This document shows positions 37,579 to 47,729 of a stretch of DNA of 64,000 bases, piece after piece (position 1 is the stretch's first letter; every line of letters starts with the position of its first letter). Under the pieces are notes generated by a model, which was not told the DNA's origin, did not search any database, and worked only from the letters and a program-made list of their open reading frames with translations. The DNA is from Celeribacter baekdonensis B30 (GTDB lineage Bacteria > Pseudomonadota > Alphaproteobacteria > Rhodobacterales > Rhodobacteraceae), in contig NZ_AMRK01000001.1 of the NCBI RefSeq assembly GCF_000299875.1, positions 372,001 through 436,000 on the forward strand, given 5' to 3'. The translations under genes were made by a program, and so were the position numbers.

Positions 37579-38445
37579 ATGATCCAACCGCACCTGTTTT
37601 CCTTCGGCCATGGCTATAGCGCCCAGGCTCTTGCGCGCCGTCTTTTGTCCCAAGGCTGGGCAATCACAGGTACAACCCGTAGCGCAGACAGAGCACAAGA
37701 ATTTGACAGCGCAGGCGTGACCCCACTGGTGCTCGGACAAGACCCGATTTCGTCACAACTGTCCCAAGCCACACATCTTTTGGTATCCGCCGCGCCCGGC
37801 CCTGACGGTGACCCGATGTTGCACCATTATCGAGAAGCCTTGGTGGAAGCTGCACCACATTTGACGTGGGTTGGGTATCTGTCGACCACCGGCGTTTACG
37901 GTGATCACGGGGGGAATTGGGTGACAGAGGACACGGCCCTCACCCCCGCCACAAAACGCGGGATCGCTCGGGTCGAAGCCGAGGCCGCTTGGCAGTCTTT
38001 TGCGCGGGATTTGGGTCTTAATCTGTCGATTTTCCGCCTTGCTGGCATTTATGGCCCCGGACGTGGTCCGTTTGCCAAAGTCCGCTCCGGCACAGCGCGT
38101 CGGATCATCAAACAAGGCCAAATTTTTTCACGCATCCATGTGGAAGACATCGCTCAAGTGCTTGAGGCCGCGATTCATCGACCCGAACTTAGCGGAATTT
38201 ACAATGTCTGCGATGATCTGCCCATGCCACCAGAAGATGTGATCGGCTATGCAGCCGAACTTTTGGGTCTGCCTTTGCCACCACAAGAAGATTTTGAAAC
38301 CGCCGACATGACGCCGATGGCCCGTAGCTTTTATGCCGAGAGCAAAAAAGTCAGCAATGAAAAGATGAAGCGAGATTTGGACGTGAAACTGATCTATCCC
38401 GATTACAAAACGGGTCTAAAGGCGCTTTTGGCGCAGGATCAGTGA
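37579..38445 (+). CDS. NAD(P)-dependent epimerase-like SDR protein (YeeZ-like)
   Basis: 288 residues of the extended SDR/NAD-dependent epimerase superfamily. The N-terminal dinucleotide site is atypical (FSFGHGYSAQALARRLLSQG). LSTTGVYGDHGGNWVTED and FRLAGIYGPGRGPFAKV are family-like. The Tyr-x3-Lys motif is not evident, so it may bind rather than turn over substrate, as suspected for YeeZ-like proteins. The physiological role is unknown. The 3' end overlaps that of the convergent MFS gene by 7 bases. Confidence 0.8.
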   Translation: MIQPHLFSFGHGYSAQALARRLLSQGWAITGTTRSADRAQEFDSAGVTPLVLGQDPISSQLSQATHLLVSAAPGPDGDPMLHHYREALVEAAPHLTWVGYLSTTGVYGDHGGNWVTEDTALTPATKRGIARVEAEAAWQSFARDLGLNLSIFRLAGIYGPGRGPFAKVRSGTARRIIKQGQIFSRIHVEDIAQVLEAAIHRPELSGIYNVCDDLPMPPEDVIGYAAELLGLPLPPQEDFETADMTPMARSFYAESKKVSNEKMKRDLDVKLIYPDYKTGLKALLAQDQ

Positions 38446-39632
38446 CTGTTTTGCCAGTTCCGGCGATGGTCGAACACCGTCACCGCATAAAGGATGACGC
38501 CTGCAAATGTAAGCACGGCACCGACATAGCCTGACGAGGGAAACCCATAGCCTTTGGCAATAAAGAGGGAGGCTGCGAAAGGCCCCAGAGCATTGGCAGC
38601 ATTAAAAGCCGCGTGATGCAAAGACGCAGCAAGCGATTGCGCGTCGCGTGCCACATCCATCAATCGGGTCTGGAGCAGGATCGGATACCCGTTCGCGATG
38701 CCCAAGGCGAGCACCAGAACCGCCATCGCATAGGCCCGATCAGCGATCATCGGATAGATCAACAGCAACGCGATGTTGATGAACAAGGTGGCAAAGACCG
38801 AGACATTGAGCGCTCGATCTGCCGCCCACCCGGCCAAAAGCGCGCCAATTGTCATCCCTGCACCCATCAGAGCGAGATAGAGTGGAATGCTGCCCTCGGT
38901 GACATGGGTCACGTCGATAAGCGTTGAGGTCAGATAGGTATAAAAGGCAAAAAAGCCACCAAATCCAATGGCTCCGCTCAACAGCGTCAAAAGTACCTGG
39001 CGGTTCTTAAGTGCGTCCAGCTCACTCAACGCACTGGAGCCCGTGCCAATCTCAGTTTTCGGAGCAAAGATCAGGATCATCAGCGCCGTAATCGCAGCTA
39101 AAACCCCGACCAAAGCAAAGGCCCAACGCCAGCCCACCGTTTGCCCCAACACATTCGCGACGGGCACACCGACAACCGTCGCCACGGTCAGCCCTAACAT
39201 AAGCCGTGCCACCGCCTTGCCGCGATTTTTCGACCCCGCCAAGGACGCCGCCATAAGAGCCGCAACACCGAAATAGGCCCCATGCGGCACACCGCTGAGA
39301 AACCGCGCGACCAACATCATCGGATAATTGGCGGCAAGCGCAGACAAAATATGCGTCAGACAAAAGGCCACCATAAGACCGATGAGCAAAAGCCGCCGCT
39401 CAATCCGCGCTGCGGCCACAGCGATCAAAGGCGCGCCAACGACCACGCCCAATGCATAGGCCGAAATCAACCGGCTTGCCGTGGCTTCCGTTATGTCCAA
39501 CCCCTCTGCCATGAAAGGCAAAAGGCTCATCGAAGCAAATTCGGTTGTTCCAATCGCAAACCCACCCATCGCGAGCGCAAAAAGGACGATCCCCGGGTGC
39601 GTAGCAGAGGGGGCGAAGGAGGCGGTTGCCAT
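38439..39632 (-). CDS. MFS transporter (AraJ/YdhP-like)
   Basis: 397 residues with twelve membrane helices. ALAMGGFAIGTTEFASMSLL in helix 1, SAYALGVVVGAPLIAVAAAR in helix 2 and FLSGVPHGAYFGVAALMAAS are typical of the DHA1 drug:H+ antiporter group that includes AraJ and YdhP. Probably an inner-membrane exporter of sugars, arabinose-like compounds or drugs; the substrate is not deducible. Stands alone between an SDR gene (convergent) and dxs. Confidence 0.85.
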   Translation of the reverse strand: MATASFAPSATHPGIVLFALAMGGFAIGTTEFASMSLLPFMAEGLDITEATASRLISAYALGVVVGAPLIAVAAARIERRLLLIGLMVAFCLTHILSALAANYPMMLVARFLSGVPHGAYFGVAALMAASLAGSKNRGKAVARLMLGLTVATVVGVPVANVLGQTVGWRWAFALVGVLAAITALMILIFAPKTEIGTGSSALSELDALKNRQVLLTLLSGAIGFGGFFAFYTYLTSTLIDVTHVTEGSIPLYLALMGAGMTIGALLAGWAADRALNVSVFATLFINIALLLIYPMIADRAYAMAVLVLALGIANGYPILLQTRLMDVARDAQSLAASLHHAAFNAANALGPFAASLFIAKGYGFPSSGYVGAVLTFAGVILYAVTVFDHRRNWQNSH

Positions 39633-39748
39633 TGTGGTGAGTCCTGAACAGAGTGCGCATCACACTTCCCCTATTCAGCCCCGCGGTTCAACAAGAAGGG
39701 CGCGATGCTTTGCTCATAGCCGCCTTGCAAATCTGGCAAAGCCACCCC

Positions 39749-41677
39749 CTAGGCGCGTTTGCTCGACAGATCGGTCACACCAAGAGCGGACAGCACTTTG
39801 GCCTCAATGTCCGGCGTGTTGAGACCTGCCATGGCATACATCGCCTCAGGGCTTGCCTGATCAATGAATGTGTCCGGTAAGGTCATCGAGCGGAATTTGA
39901 GGCCGCGATCAAACAGACCCTCATTTGCCAGAAAATCGGCCACATGTGACCCAAATCCACCGACAGCGCCTTCTTCAATGGTGATCAGGGCCTCATGGTT
40001 TGCGACCAGATCACGGATCAAATCATGATCGAGAGGCTTGGCAAAACGCGCGTCGGCAACGGTACAGGAAATGCCCTTGGCTGCGAGGTTTTCCGCCGCT
40101 TTTAGGCTGGATTCGAGACGTGTTCCAAAGGACAAAAGCGCCACGCGCGTGCCCTCAACCACAACACGACCTTTGCCAATCTCAAGCGGCACACCGCGTT
40201 CAGGCATCTGCACGCCCACGCCTTCGCCACGCGGATAGCGAAAGGCGATGGGACCGTCATCATGCGCGGCAGCAGTGGCAACCATATGGACAAGCTCCGC
40301 CTCATCGGCGGCCGCCATCACCACCATGCCGGGCAGGTTGGCGAGAAACGCCACGTCAAAAGATCCCGCATGGGTTGCCCCATCGGCGCCAACAAGTCCC
40401 GCGCGATCAATCGCAAAGCGCACAGGCAGCCGCTGAATGGCTACATCGTGGACGACCTGATCATAGCCACGCTGAAGGAAGGTCGAATACATCGTGCAAA
40501 ACGGCTTCATTCCGCCCGCAGCCAGACCGGCGCAAAACGTCACGCCATGCTGTTCGGCGATGCCCACATCAAAACAGCGAGTCGGGAATCGTTCGGCAAA
40601 GAGATTAAGCCCTGTGCCATCCGGCATGGCCGCCGTCACGGCGACGATTTTATCGTCGAACCCGGCCTCTTGGATCAGCGCTTTGGCAAACACAGAAGTG
40701 TAAGACGGCGCGTTGGATTTGGCCTTTTTCTGCTCTCCCGTGACCATGTCGAATTTGCCAGTGGCATGACCTTTGTCGGGCCGCCCCTCGGCCGGGGCAT
40801 AGCCTTTGCCTTTTTGAGTGATTGCATGAATCAAGATCGGTCCAGTGGCACGCGCTTTCACGGTGCGCAAGACAGAGAGGAGTTGATCCAAATCGTGGCC
40901 ATCAATCGGCCCGACATAAGAAAATCCCAGCTCTTCAAACAAGGTGCCACCGACAGTCATGCCCTTGAGCATTTCCTTGGCGCGTTTGGCCCCCTCTTGG
41001 AACGGATGCGGCAAAAGCGATACGGCCCCTTTGGCTGCGGCCTTGAGCTCTTGAAACGGTGCGCCCGCATAGAGACGGGTCAGGTAGGACGACAGCGCAC
41101 CCGTGGGCGGCGCAATCGACATTTCATTGTCGTTGAGGATCACGATCAACCGTTTGCCCAAATGGCCCGCGTTGTTCATGGCCTCAAAAGCCATACCAGC
41201 GGACATCGAGCCGTCTCCGATCACCGCAATCGCATCACCGATGCCATTCTCGGGCGCGCCGCCCAGATCCCGCGCCACGGCAAAGCCCAAAGCGGCAGAA
41301 ATCGAGGTCGAGCTATGCGCCGCACCAAAGGGGTCATAGGGGCTTTCCGAGCGCTTGGTGAAACCGGACAGGCCACCTTCGGTCCGTAAAGTACGGATAC
41401 GATCACGACGCCCGGTGAGGATTTTATGCGGGTAGCATTGGTGCGAGACATCCCAAATCAGGCGATCTTTTGGTGCATCAAATACCGCATGAAGCGCCAC
41501 GGTCAACTCGACCACGCCCAGCCCAGCACCCAAATGCCCACCCGTCACGGAGACGGCGGAAATGGTCTCCTGCCGCAACTCATGCGCCAGGCGCTTTAGC
41601 TCCGGATCTGAGAGGGCCTTGAGATCGGCCGGGACATGAACACGGTCTAGGGTCGGTGTGGCTGGACGGTCAGACAT
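39749..41677 (-). CDS. dxs: 1-deoxy-D-xylulose-5-phosphate synthase
   Basis: 642 residues. Condenses pyruvate and glyceraldehyde-3-phosphate with thiamine diphosphate, the entry step of the MEP isoprenoid route. The thiamine-binding [18 protein letters not shown] and the catalytic-Glu region [20 protein letters not shown] are present, as is [16 protein letters not shown] near the N-terminus. Located 14 bases downstream of ispA in the order xseB-ispA-dxs, which links prenyl diphosphate supply with use. Confidence 0.96.
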   Translation of the reverse strand: MSDRPATPTLDRVHVPADLKALSDPELKRLAHELRQETISAVSVTGGHLGAGLGVVELTVALHAVFDAPKDRLIWDVSHQCYPHKILTGRRDRIRTLRTEGGLSGFTKRSESPYDPFGAAHSSTSISAALGFAVARDLGGAPENGIGDAIAVIGDGSMSAGMAFEAMNNAGHLGKRLIVILNDNEMSIAPPTGALSSYLTRLYAGAPFQELKAAAKGAVSLLPHPFQEGAKRAKEMLKGMTVGGTLFEELGFSYVGPIDGHDLDQLLSVLRTVKARATGPILIHAITQKGKGYAPAEGRPDKGHATGKFDMVTGEQKKAKSNAPSYTSVFAKALIQEAGFDDKIVAVTAAMPDGTGLNLFAERFPTRCFDVGIAEQHGVTFCAGLAAGGMKPFCTMYSTFLQRGYDQVVHDVAIQRLPVRFAIDRAGLVGADGATHAGSFDVAFLANLPGMVVMAAADEAELVHMVATAAAHDDGPIAFRYPRGEGVGVQMPERGVPLEIGKGRVVVEGTRVALLSFGTRLESSLKAAENLAAKGISCTVADARFAKPLDHDLIRDLVANHEALITIEEGAVGGFGSHVADFLANEGLFDRGLKFRSMTLPDTFIDQASPEAMYAMAGLNTPDIEAKVLSALGVTDLSSKRA

Positions 41678-41691
41678 AGCGTCTCGCTTTC

Positions 41692-42558
41692 TCAGGTTTC
41701 CCGCGAAATAACGAAGCGGGCAAGGTCTCGCAAGGGTTCGGCGCGGCTTCCATAGGGACTCAACGCCGCACAGGCTTGTTCCACTAAGCGTTCGGCACGG
41801 GCTTTGGCCTCCTCAAGACCAAGCAGCGACACGAATGTGGCTTTGCCAGCCTCGGCATCTTTGCCCACGGCTTTGCCGGTTTTGGCAACATCGCCCTCTA
41901 TATCTAGGATGTCATCATGGATTTGAAAGGCAAGTCCCAGCGCCGATGCATAGGCACGCAGTGGCGTAGGATCGGCCCCCCCAAGGATGGCCCCGGCGCA
42001 AGCGGACCACTCAATCAGCGCACCAGTTTTATGGCCCTGAAGCTCGGTGATCTGCGCCAGATCGAGCGGTGTTTCTGAGGTCTCAGCCGCGATGTCTTGG
42101 GCTTGGCCCAAAACCATGCCTTGCACGCCTGAAGATTTGGCCAAAGAGGCGATCAATTCGACCCGAACTTGGCTCGAAACGACCATTTCAGGCCGAGTCA
42201 ACAACTCGAACGCAAGAGTCTGAAGCGCATCGCCAACCAGCACAGCCGTCGCCTCGTCCCATCGTTTATGCACCGTTGGCTGACCCCGGCGCAGGTCATC
42301 ATCGTCCATACAAGGCAGATCATCATGCACAAGACTATAGGCGTGGAGCGCCTCAATCGCGGCGGCGGCCCAAACGGAGTGCTCAGCCGATACCCCATGA
42401 AGGGTCGCGCCCTCCATAACCAAAAATGCCCGCAACCGCTTGCCACCGTTTAAGGCATAGCGCATCCCCTCCTCGACCGGCATGGACCCAAGCGGGGCCA
42501 AAGCCGTCTCAAGACAGGCCGCAACAGCCGCTTTGCAGCGTGCGAGATCGTCTTGCAT
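41692..42558 (-). CDS. ispA: Farnesyl diphosphate synthase (polyprenyl synthetase)
   Basis: 288 residues. Adds isopentenyl diphosphate to allylic diphosphates, giving farnesyl (or geranyl) diphosphate. The two Asp-rich metal sites are [14 protein letters not shown] and DDILDIEGD; the two residues between the first Asp pairs and the Leu-Pro-Cys-Met segment fit bacterial FPP synthases. The start overlaps the xseB stop as TGATG. Confidence 0.93.
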   Translation of the reverse strand: MQDDLARCKAAVAACLETALAPLGSMPVEEGMRYALNGGKRLRAFLVMEGATLHGVSAEHSVWAAAAIEALHAYSLVHDDLPCMDDDDLRRGQPTVHKRWDEATAVLVGDALQTLAFELLTRPEMVVSSQVRVELIASLAKSSGVQGMVLGQAQDIAAETSETPLDLAQITELQGHKTGALIEWSACAGAILGGADPTPLRAYASALGLAFQIHDDILDIEGDVAKTGKAVGKDAEAGKATFVSLLGLEEAKARAERLVEQACAALSPYGSRAEPLRDLARFVISRET

Positions 42559-42800
42559 CAGAGGCCTTCGACTTTCGTGGTGCCAGCGGCGGTGCCATCA
42601 GGACCAACAGTGATCTTTTCGACCTTTTCCTCGGCTTCTTTCAGCTTGGTCTCGCAATGCGCTTTCAAAGCAGCACCGCGCTCATAGAGTTTGATGCTGT
42701 CTTCCAACGCAACATCACCATGTTCCAGCTTGCCGACAACCTGATCAAGTTCGGCCATAGCGGATTCAAAGGACATCTCGGATACTGGCGTTTCACTCAT
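42558..42800 (-). CDS. xseB: Exodeoxyribonuclease VII small subunit
   Basis: 80 residues from the ATG at 42800 (GGGAGC upstream). MSFESAMAELDQVVGKLEHG DVALEDSIKLYERGAALKAH C is the XseB family signature: an all-helical small subunit that combines with XseA to degrade single-stranded DNA. Its stop overlaps the ispA start by one base, a conserved arrangement in proteobacteria. Confidence 0.93.
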   Translation of the reverse strand: MSETPVSEMSFESAMAELDQVVGKLEHGDVALEDSIKLYERGAALKAHCETKLKEAEEKVEKITVGPDGTAAGTTKVEGL

Positions 42801-42879
42801 TTGATGTGCTCCCGATTGCTTTGTGACCTGCATATAGGGAAACCGCCCCAATTGACCAGTTCCCGTTTGGCTTTTGGCC

Positions 42880-43578
42880 TTATTCCGGGGTCAGCATATA
42901 GCCCGATCCGCGCACAGTTTGAAGGTAACGCGGTTGGCGTGGATCGTCTTCGATTTTACGGCGAAGACGGGTGATTTGCACATCAACGGCGCGCTCTTGC
43001 GCTTGCCCACCATCGCGCCCAAGCCGTTCAACCAAATCATTGCGCGTAACGGGTTCAGCGGGGGCCGCGGCAAAAATCCGCATGAGTTGAGATTCGGTCG
43101 CGGTCAAACGCACGATCTGATCCCCTTCCCAAAGCTCCCCGCGCTCCACATCATAGCGAAACCGGCCCAAATGAATATATTTCGGCGCTGTTTCAATCTC
43201 TTCGATCTGAGGCATCCGACGCAGAACCGCATTGATCCGCAACAGCAGTTCTTTCGGCTCAAATGGCTTTGGCAAATAATCATCCGCGCCCGCTTCAAGC
43301 CCGGCAATGCGGTCTTCGGTTTCACCTTTTGCGGTCAAAAGCATGATCGGCGTGGCGATTTTACTGCGCAGATCGCGGGTCAGACTGATCCCGTCTTCGC
43401 CGGGCATCATCACATCCAAAACGATCAAATCGAATTCAAGCCCAGCAAGCAATCGCCGCGCATGAGCAGCATCGCGCGCGGCGGTCACGCAAAAGCCATG
43501 ACGGATCAGAAACTTTTGCAAAAGCCCCCGGATTCGCTCGTCGTCGTCCACGATCAAAAGGTGAATTTCACCACTCAC
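42880..43578 (-). CDS. OmpR-type response regulator (PetR-like)
   Basis: 232 residues. Receiver domain with the acidic pair DDD at 11-13, phospho-acceptor Asp55 in LIVLDVMMPG, and Lys in LPKPFEP; then an OmpR-type winged helix (TATESQLMRIFAAAPAEPVT, ITRLRRKIEDDPRQPRYLQT). It begins at GTG overlapping the stop of the MarR gene (GTGA). A MarR-OmpR pair in this order matches petP-petR of Rhodobacter capsulatus, which are needed there for cytochrome bc1; the equivalence is an inference. No histidine kinase gene is adjacent. Confidence 0.85.
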   Translation of the reverse strand: MSGEIHLLIVDDDERIRGLLQKFLIRHGFCVTAARDAAHARRLLAGLEFDLIVLDVMMPGEDGISLTRDLRSKIATPIMLLTAKGETEDRIAGLEAGADDYLPKPFEPKELLLRINAVLRRMPQIEEIETAPKYIHLGRFRYDVERGELWEGDQIVRLTATESQLMRIFAAAPAEPVTRNDLVERLGRDGGQAQERAVDVQITRLRRKIEDDPRQPRYLQTVRGSGYMLTPE

Positions 43579-44093
43579 CCTTTGTCCTCCTTCGTTGCCA
43601 TGGCATTAAAATATGCGGCCTGATCTGGGTCCATCATTGCCTCAAGTACGCGCCTAAAGCCAGCAACGGCTTCGTGTCCCGCCTCGCGGTAGGCCACGCG
43701 CATCCGGGCGCGCTGCGCTTCTGACAGCTCCGCCTCCAACGCCCTGCCGCTGTCCGACAGGTAGAGATGACGTTCACGTTTGTCCTGAACCCCCACCCGG
43801 CTTTCGACCAAACCGTCCTCAATCAACGCCCGCAGAACACGGTTCAAAGATTGTTTGGTCACCCCAAGAATGCCAAGCAAGTTGTTCACATTGGTCCCTG
43901 GCGCGCGGCTGATAAAATGGATCGCCCGATGATGGGCACGACCATAGCCGTATTTCTCCAAAATGCGATCCGGGTCGGCGGTAAAGCCACGATAGGCAAA
44001 GAACATGGCTTCGATCCCTTTTCGAAGCTGCTCATCTGTCAGAAACAAAAGGGCTTGTCCGCCCTTTGTCCCGCCTGCTTTGCCGTCCGCCAT
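43575..44093 (-). CDS. MarR family transcriptional regulator (PetP-like)
   Basis: 172 residues. The winged helix is seen in ISRAPGTNVNNLLGILGVTK QSLNRVLRALIEDGLVESRV and the wing in GVQDKRERHLYLSDSGRALE. The N-terminus (KGGQALLFLTDEQLRKGIEA MFFAYRGF) is longer than in typical MarR. Coupled to the response regulator gene by a GTGA overlap, so they act together; divergent from the aminotransferase gene, whose upstream region may be its operator. Confidence 0.85.
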   Translation of the reverse strand: MADGKAGGTKGGQALLFLTDEQLRKGIEAMFFAYRGFTADPDRILEKYGYGRAHHRAIHFISRAPGTNVNNLLGILGVTKQSLNRVLRALIEDGLVESRVGVQDKRERHLYLSDSGRALEAELSEAQRARMRVAYREAGHEAVAGFRRVLEAMMDPDQAAYFNAMATKEDKG

Positions 44094-44186
44094 GTCATGC
44101 CCCGTTCAAAAATTGCGTATTTTGAAGTCACTTTAAGTCAGTGTTGTTGACATTCCAAGTTTGAATTGATAGCGAAACCGGGATTT

Positions 44187-44224
44187 CGCGCAACAATAAG
44201 TCTTCAAAGAGACCTTATTGCGCA
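44187..44224. promoter_or_regulatory. Imperfect inverted repeat upstream of the aminotransferase gene
   Basis: GCGCAACAATAAG on the left and CTTATTGCGC on the right can pair apart from a three-base bulge, with a 14-base spacer. It lies 40-80 bases before the aminotransferase start and between two divergent genes, so it could be a leader hairpin or an operator of the adjacent MarR protein. Confidence 0.3.
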
Positions 44225-44265
44225 ACTATCGTGAACTCAAGCGGCGGATAAAAGGGAGGCACCTC

Positions 44266-45135
44266 ATGGCAGGAAGCTACGAAGACCGGGACGGCAAAAT
44301 CTGGATGGACGGTGGACTGGTCGATTGGCGAGATGCCAAGGTCCATATTCTGACCCATGCGATGCATTATGCCTCGTCCGTATTCGAGGGTGAGCGCTGC
44401 TATAATGGCAAGATCTTCAAATCCGTCGAACATTCCGAGCGTCTTCTGCGCTCCGGCGCGCTGCTTGATATGCCGATCCCCTACACCGTCGAAGAGATTG
44501 AGGCGGCGAAATATGCTGTGCTTGAGGCCAATGGTTGGGACGACGCCTATGTCCGTGTGATCGCATGGCGCGGTGCCGGCGAAGACATGGGCGTGGCGTC
44601 GAACAAGAACCCCGTGCGCATGGCGGTCGCGGCTTGGGAATGGGGCGCGTATTACGGTGACGCGAAAATGAAGGGCGCAAAACTCGACATCGCAAAATGG
44701 AAACGCCCCTCGCCCGAAACCATCCCCACCGCCGCAAAAGCCGCAGGCCTTTACATGATCTGCACCATGTCCAAACACGCTGCCGAAGCCAAAGGCTGTT
44801 CTGACGCACTGTTTATGGATTATCGCGGCTATGTGGCCGAGGCGACTGGCGCGAACATCTTTTTCGTCAAAAACGGCGAAGTTCACACGCCAATCCCCGA
44901 CGCAATCCTCAATGGTATCACCCGCCAGACCGTGATCGAGATGCTCAAACAAAAAGGCATCACTGTGCATGAGCGTCGCATCCTGCCCGAAGAACTCGAA
45001 GGGTTTGAACAATGCTGGCTGACCGGGACCGCAGCGGAGGTCACACCTGTCGGTCAGATCGGGGGCTACACATTCGAAGTGGGCGCTTTGACCCGCGACA
45101 TCGCGGAAAGCTACGAAACGCTGGTCCGCAGCTAA
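44266..45135 (+). CDS. ilvE: Branched-chain amino acid aminotransferase
   Basis: 289 residues from the ATG at 44266, preceded by GGGAGG; the frame extends upstream without family similarity. Fold-type IV PLP enzyme for the last step of Val, Leu and Ile synthesis. The PLP lysine is Lys158 in ETIPTAAKAAGLYM. HAMHYASSVFEGERCY and YVAEATGANIFFV are the other conserved parts. Divergent from the MarR gene. Confidence 0.93.
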   Translation: MAGSYEDRDGKIWMDGGLVDWRDAKVHILTHAMHYASSVFEGERCYNGKIFKSVEHSERLLRSGALLDMPIPYTVEEIEAAKYAVLEANGWDDAYVRVIAWRGAGEDMGVASNKNPVRMAVAAWEWGAYYGDAKMKGAKLDIAKWKRPSPETIPTAAKAAGLYMICTMSKHAAEAKGCSDALFMDYRGYVAEATGANIFFVKNGEVHTPIPDAILNGITRQTVIEMLKQKGITVHERRILPEELEGFEQCWLTGTAAEVTPVGQIGGYTFEVGALTRDIAESYETLVRS

Positions 45136-45198
45136 ATTTAACCAAGAAATAAGGCCTTTCTGCCAATCTGTCTCTGAACGGATTGGCGGGAGGCGCTT

Positions 45199-45696
45199 GT
45201 GCTCAAAAAAGACACCATTGTTATTCTTTTGATCACGGTGTTCATCGTGACTCCGGCCATTCTTGCGCTTGGGGCCTATTTTGTGACGAAAAACCCGTCA
45301 CTGCGCCCTCTTGGCATCACGGTCGAACGCCTGTCAGAAGCGGGTCAGCTTGAAAACAAAGGCCTGATCATCGCAGTGATCGACATCGGGACTGAGGCCG
45401 AAGGCACCACCAGCAAACAGTCCTATAAGCAAGCGATCGAAACCACCTTTGATCGGCTTGAAACCGAAGCGAGTGTCAAATTTCGCTCTGTCCCTGGAAG
45501 TTCTCAAACAACGATCACCTATATTGTCGGCGAAAGTCGAATTGGGCCCTTTCCCGTCGAACGCGCAGCCGAGGGTGTTCTTGCCGCCGCGCAAGCGGAA
45601 CGAATGATCGTCGCCCAGAGGCGCTCGGTGGCAAAGGAGCAAGAGCGGCGTGCGTCCATGACAAAAAGTGCATTTTGGCAAAAGATATTTGATTAA
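45199..45696 (+). CDS. Membrane-anchored protein of unknown function
   Basis: 165 residues from a GTG with GGGAGG upstream. One N-terminal hydrophobic segment (about residues 6-28, TIVILLITVFIVTPAILALG AYF) makes it an inner-membrane anchor or uncleaved signal. The rest is a mixed alpha/beta domain (GLIIAVIDIGTEAEGTTSKQ, TITYIVGESRIGPFP) with a Lys/Arg-rich C-terminal helix. I recognise no family. It lies 63 bases after the aminotransferase, and its 3' end overlaps that of a convergent transporter gene by 4 bases. Confidence 0.7.
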   Translation: MLKKDTIVILLITVFIVTPAILALGAYFVTKNPSLRPLGITVERLSEAGQLENKGLIIAVIDIGTEAEGTTSKQSYKQAIETTFDRLETEASVKFRSVPGSSQTTITYIVGESRIGPFPVERAAEGVLAAAQAERMIVAQRRSVAKEQERRASMTKSAFWQKIFD

Positions 45697-46610
45697 AATG
45701 TATCCGTTTTGCGCCGCCGATCGGCGCTCAGCCCAAGTGCGCGCTCCCGCAAAATAATCGCAATCCCGGCAGAGATCACAATACTCGCGCCGATCATCAT
45801 CGGCAGCGTCGGCACCTCACCAAAAACCGTATAGCCGATGATCAAGGCAAACAGCATTGACGCATAGTCAAATGGTGCCAAAAGAGATGCATCGGCGTAG
45901 CGGTAGCAGGAAGTCAAAAACACTTGCGCAACGCCACCAATCAAGCCGCCAAGAATAAGAAATATAAAGATGGTCGGGCTGGGCATCACCCACTCGGAAA
46001 AGGGAATGGTCAACAGGCCTGCTACGGTACAGGACATTGAGAACCAAAAGACAATCGACGTCGTTGTCTCACTGCGCACCATGTTGCGCACATGCAGTTG
46101 CACAATTGCCGCAAGACAGGCCCCACCAAGGGCTACCATCGCCCCCAATTGCTCAAGCGGGTCGGGCATACCTTGCAAAACGGTAATGCGCGGCAAAAGG
46201 ACGACAATGACCCCAACAAGCCCGGCCAGCACAGCGGAAAATCGGAACAACCGGACGTTTTCCCCCGCAAACATCGCGGCAAAAATCACCAAAAGCAGCG
46301 GTGAGGCGTAACCAATGGCCGTTGCCTCGGGCAGCGGCAACAAGGCCAAAGCATAGAAATTCAAAAACATCGCGCTTGCGCCGATCATCCCGCGCCAGAC
46401 ATGCCCCATCGGAGATTTCACCCGAAGTCCGGCGGAGAATTCATGTCGCTGTGCAAGCCAGATAAAAATAATCGGCAAAGCAAAGAACGACCTGAAAAAC
46501 ACCGCCTCGCCCGGCGGCACCTCATCACTCGCGGCTTTGATCAGCGCGGCCATGATGACAAAGCAAAACACCGAAGCGAGTTTGAGGGCTATGCCTCGAA
46601 AGGGGGTCAT
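45693..46610 (-). CDS. EamA/DMT-family transporter
   Basis: 305 residues, ten membrane helices in two EamA repeats (ALIKAASDEVPPGEAVFFRS FFALPIIFIW in the first; DYASMLFALIIGYTVFGEVP TLPMMIGASIVISAG in the second). A different paralogue from the one next to aroC. RhaT/S-adenosylmethionine or riboflavin-type exporters belong to the same superfamily; the substrate is unknown. Confidence 0.85.
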   Translation of the reverse strand: MTPFRGIALKLASVFCFVIMAALIKAASDEVPPGEAVFFRSFFALPIIFIWLAQRHEFSAGLRVKSPMGHVWRGMIGASAMFLNFYALALLPLPEATAIGYASPLLLVIFAAMFAGENVRLFRFSAVLAGLVGVIVVLLPRITVLQGMPDPLEQLGAMVALGGACLAAIVQLHVRNMVRSETTTSIVFWFSMSCTVAGLLTIPFSEWVMPSPTIFIFLILGGLIGGVAQVFLTSCYRYADASLLAPFDYASMLFALIIGYTVFGEVPTLPMMIGASIVISAGIAIILRERALGLSADRRRKTDTF

Positions 46611-46649
46611 ATGAACGATTCCGCGCGCTGATCAGACAGCTAAAGGATT

Positions 46650-47690
46650 TCACGCACAGCCAAGCCGCGCAACGGCCCATTGTGCGGCATCGCGCACGGT
46701 GGCATCGGCATCTTCGCACAACAGACGCGCGATGGGTTCAAGATCAGCCGCACCCGAATTACCAATCGCGTAAAGCACATTGCGCACAAAGCGGTCGCGC
46801 CCAATCCGCTTGATCGGAGAGCCGGAAAACTTTGCACGGAACGTCGCGTCGTCCAGCAGCGCCAGATCACGCAAAGGCGGCGCAATGAGATCATCCCGCG
46901 CCGCATAACGAAGCTCCTTCGCTGTGGCCGCGAACTTGTTCCACGGACAGGCAGCAAGACAATCGTCACAGCCATAAATCCGGTTGCCCATTTTTTCTCG
47001 CAGCTCAAGGTCAACCGGCCCGTGATGTTCAATCGTCAGATACGAAATGCACCGCCGTGCATCGAGTTGAAAGGGCGCAGGAAACGCTTGCGTCGGACAG
47101 GCATCCAAACAGGCACGACAAGACCCGCAATGGTCTTTTTCTGCTGGATCAGGATCGAAATTATGGGTTGTGAAAATCGCACCGAGAAAGAACCAACTGC
47201 CCAAATCCCGCGCCAAAAGATTGGTGTGTTTGCCTTGCCATCCAAGCCCCGCCTTGGCGGCAAGAGGCTTTTCCATCACCGGAGCGGTGTCGACGAAAAC
47301 CTTGATCTCCGTCCCCTCACCCGCCTGCTCTATCAGCCATCGCCCCAGCCGTTTAAGCCGCTTTTTGACCATATCGTGATAATCACGGTTGCGGGCGTAG
47401 ACGGAAATTGCGCCGGATTCGGGTCTATTGATCGCAACCATCGGATCATCGTCAGGGGTGTAAACCTCGGCCAACATGATCACCGATTTTGCCTCAGGCC
47501 AAAGGGCGGTCGGGTCACCACGCCACGCCATGCGCTCTTCCATCCAACCCATTTGGCCATGATGACCGGCATCAACAAAGGCTTTCAGCCGATCCATGGC
47601 ATCGGGCAAATCGGGTCGGGCAAACCCCACCTTGGAAAACCCCTCATCCAAGGCGCGGGCACGTACTGTTTCTTTGTCTAATCCAGCCAA
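46650..47690 (-). CDS. queG: Epoxyqueuosine reductase
   Basis: 346 residues from a TTG start with AAGGGGCG upstream. Reduces epoxyqueuosine to queuosine in tRNA using cobalamin and two [4Fe-4S] clusters. The cluster Cys are in [16 protein letters not shown] and [42 protein letters not shown] is typical of QueG. A HEAT-like end follows ([13 protein letters not shown]...[20 protein letters not shown]). Confidence 0.94.
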   Translation of the reverse strand: MAGLDKETVRARALDEGFSKVGFARPDLPDAMDRLKAFVDAGHHGQMGWMEERMAWRGDPTALWPEAKSVIMLAEVYTPDDDPMVAINRPESGAISVYARNRDYHDMVKKRLKRLGRWLIEQAGEGTEIKVFVDTAPVMEKPLAAKAGLGWQGKHTNLLARDLGSWFFLGAIFTTHNFDPDPAEKDHCGSCRACLDACPTQAFPAPFQLDARRCISYLTIEHHGPVDLELREKMGNRIYGCDDCLAACPWNKFAATAKELRYAARDDLIAPPLRDLALLDDATFRAKFSGSPIKRIGRDRFVRNVLYAIGNSGAADLEPIARLLCEDADATVRDAAQWAVARLGCA

Positions 47691-47729
47691 ATCGCGCCCC
47701 TTTAGGGTCTGTTTCCCTTAAATCGAACC

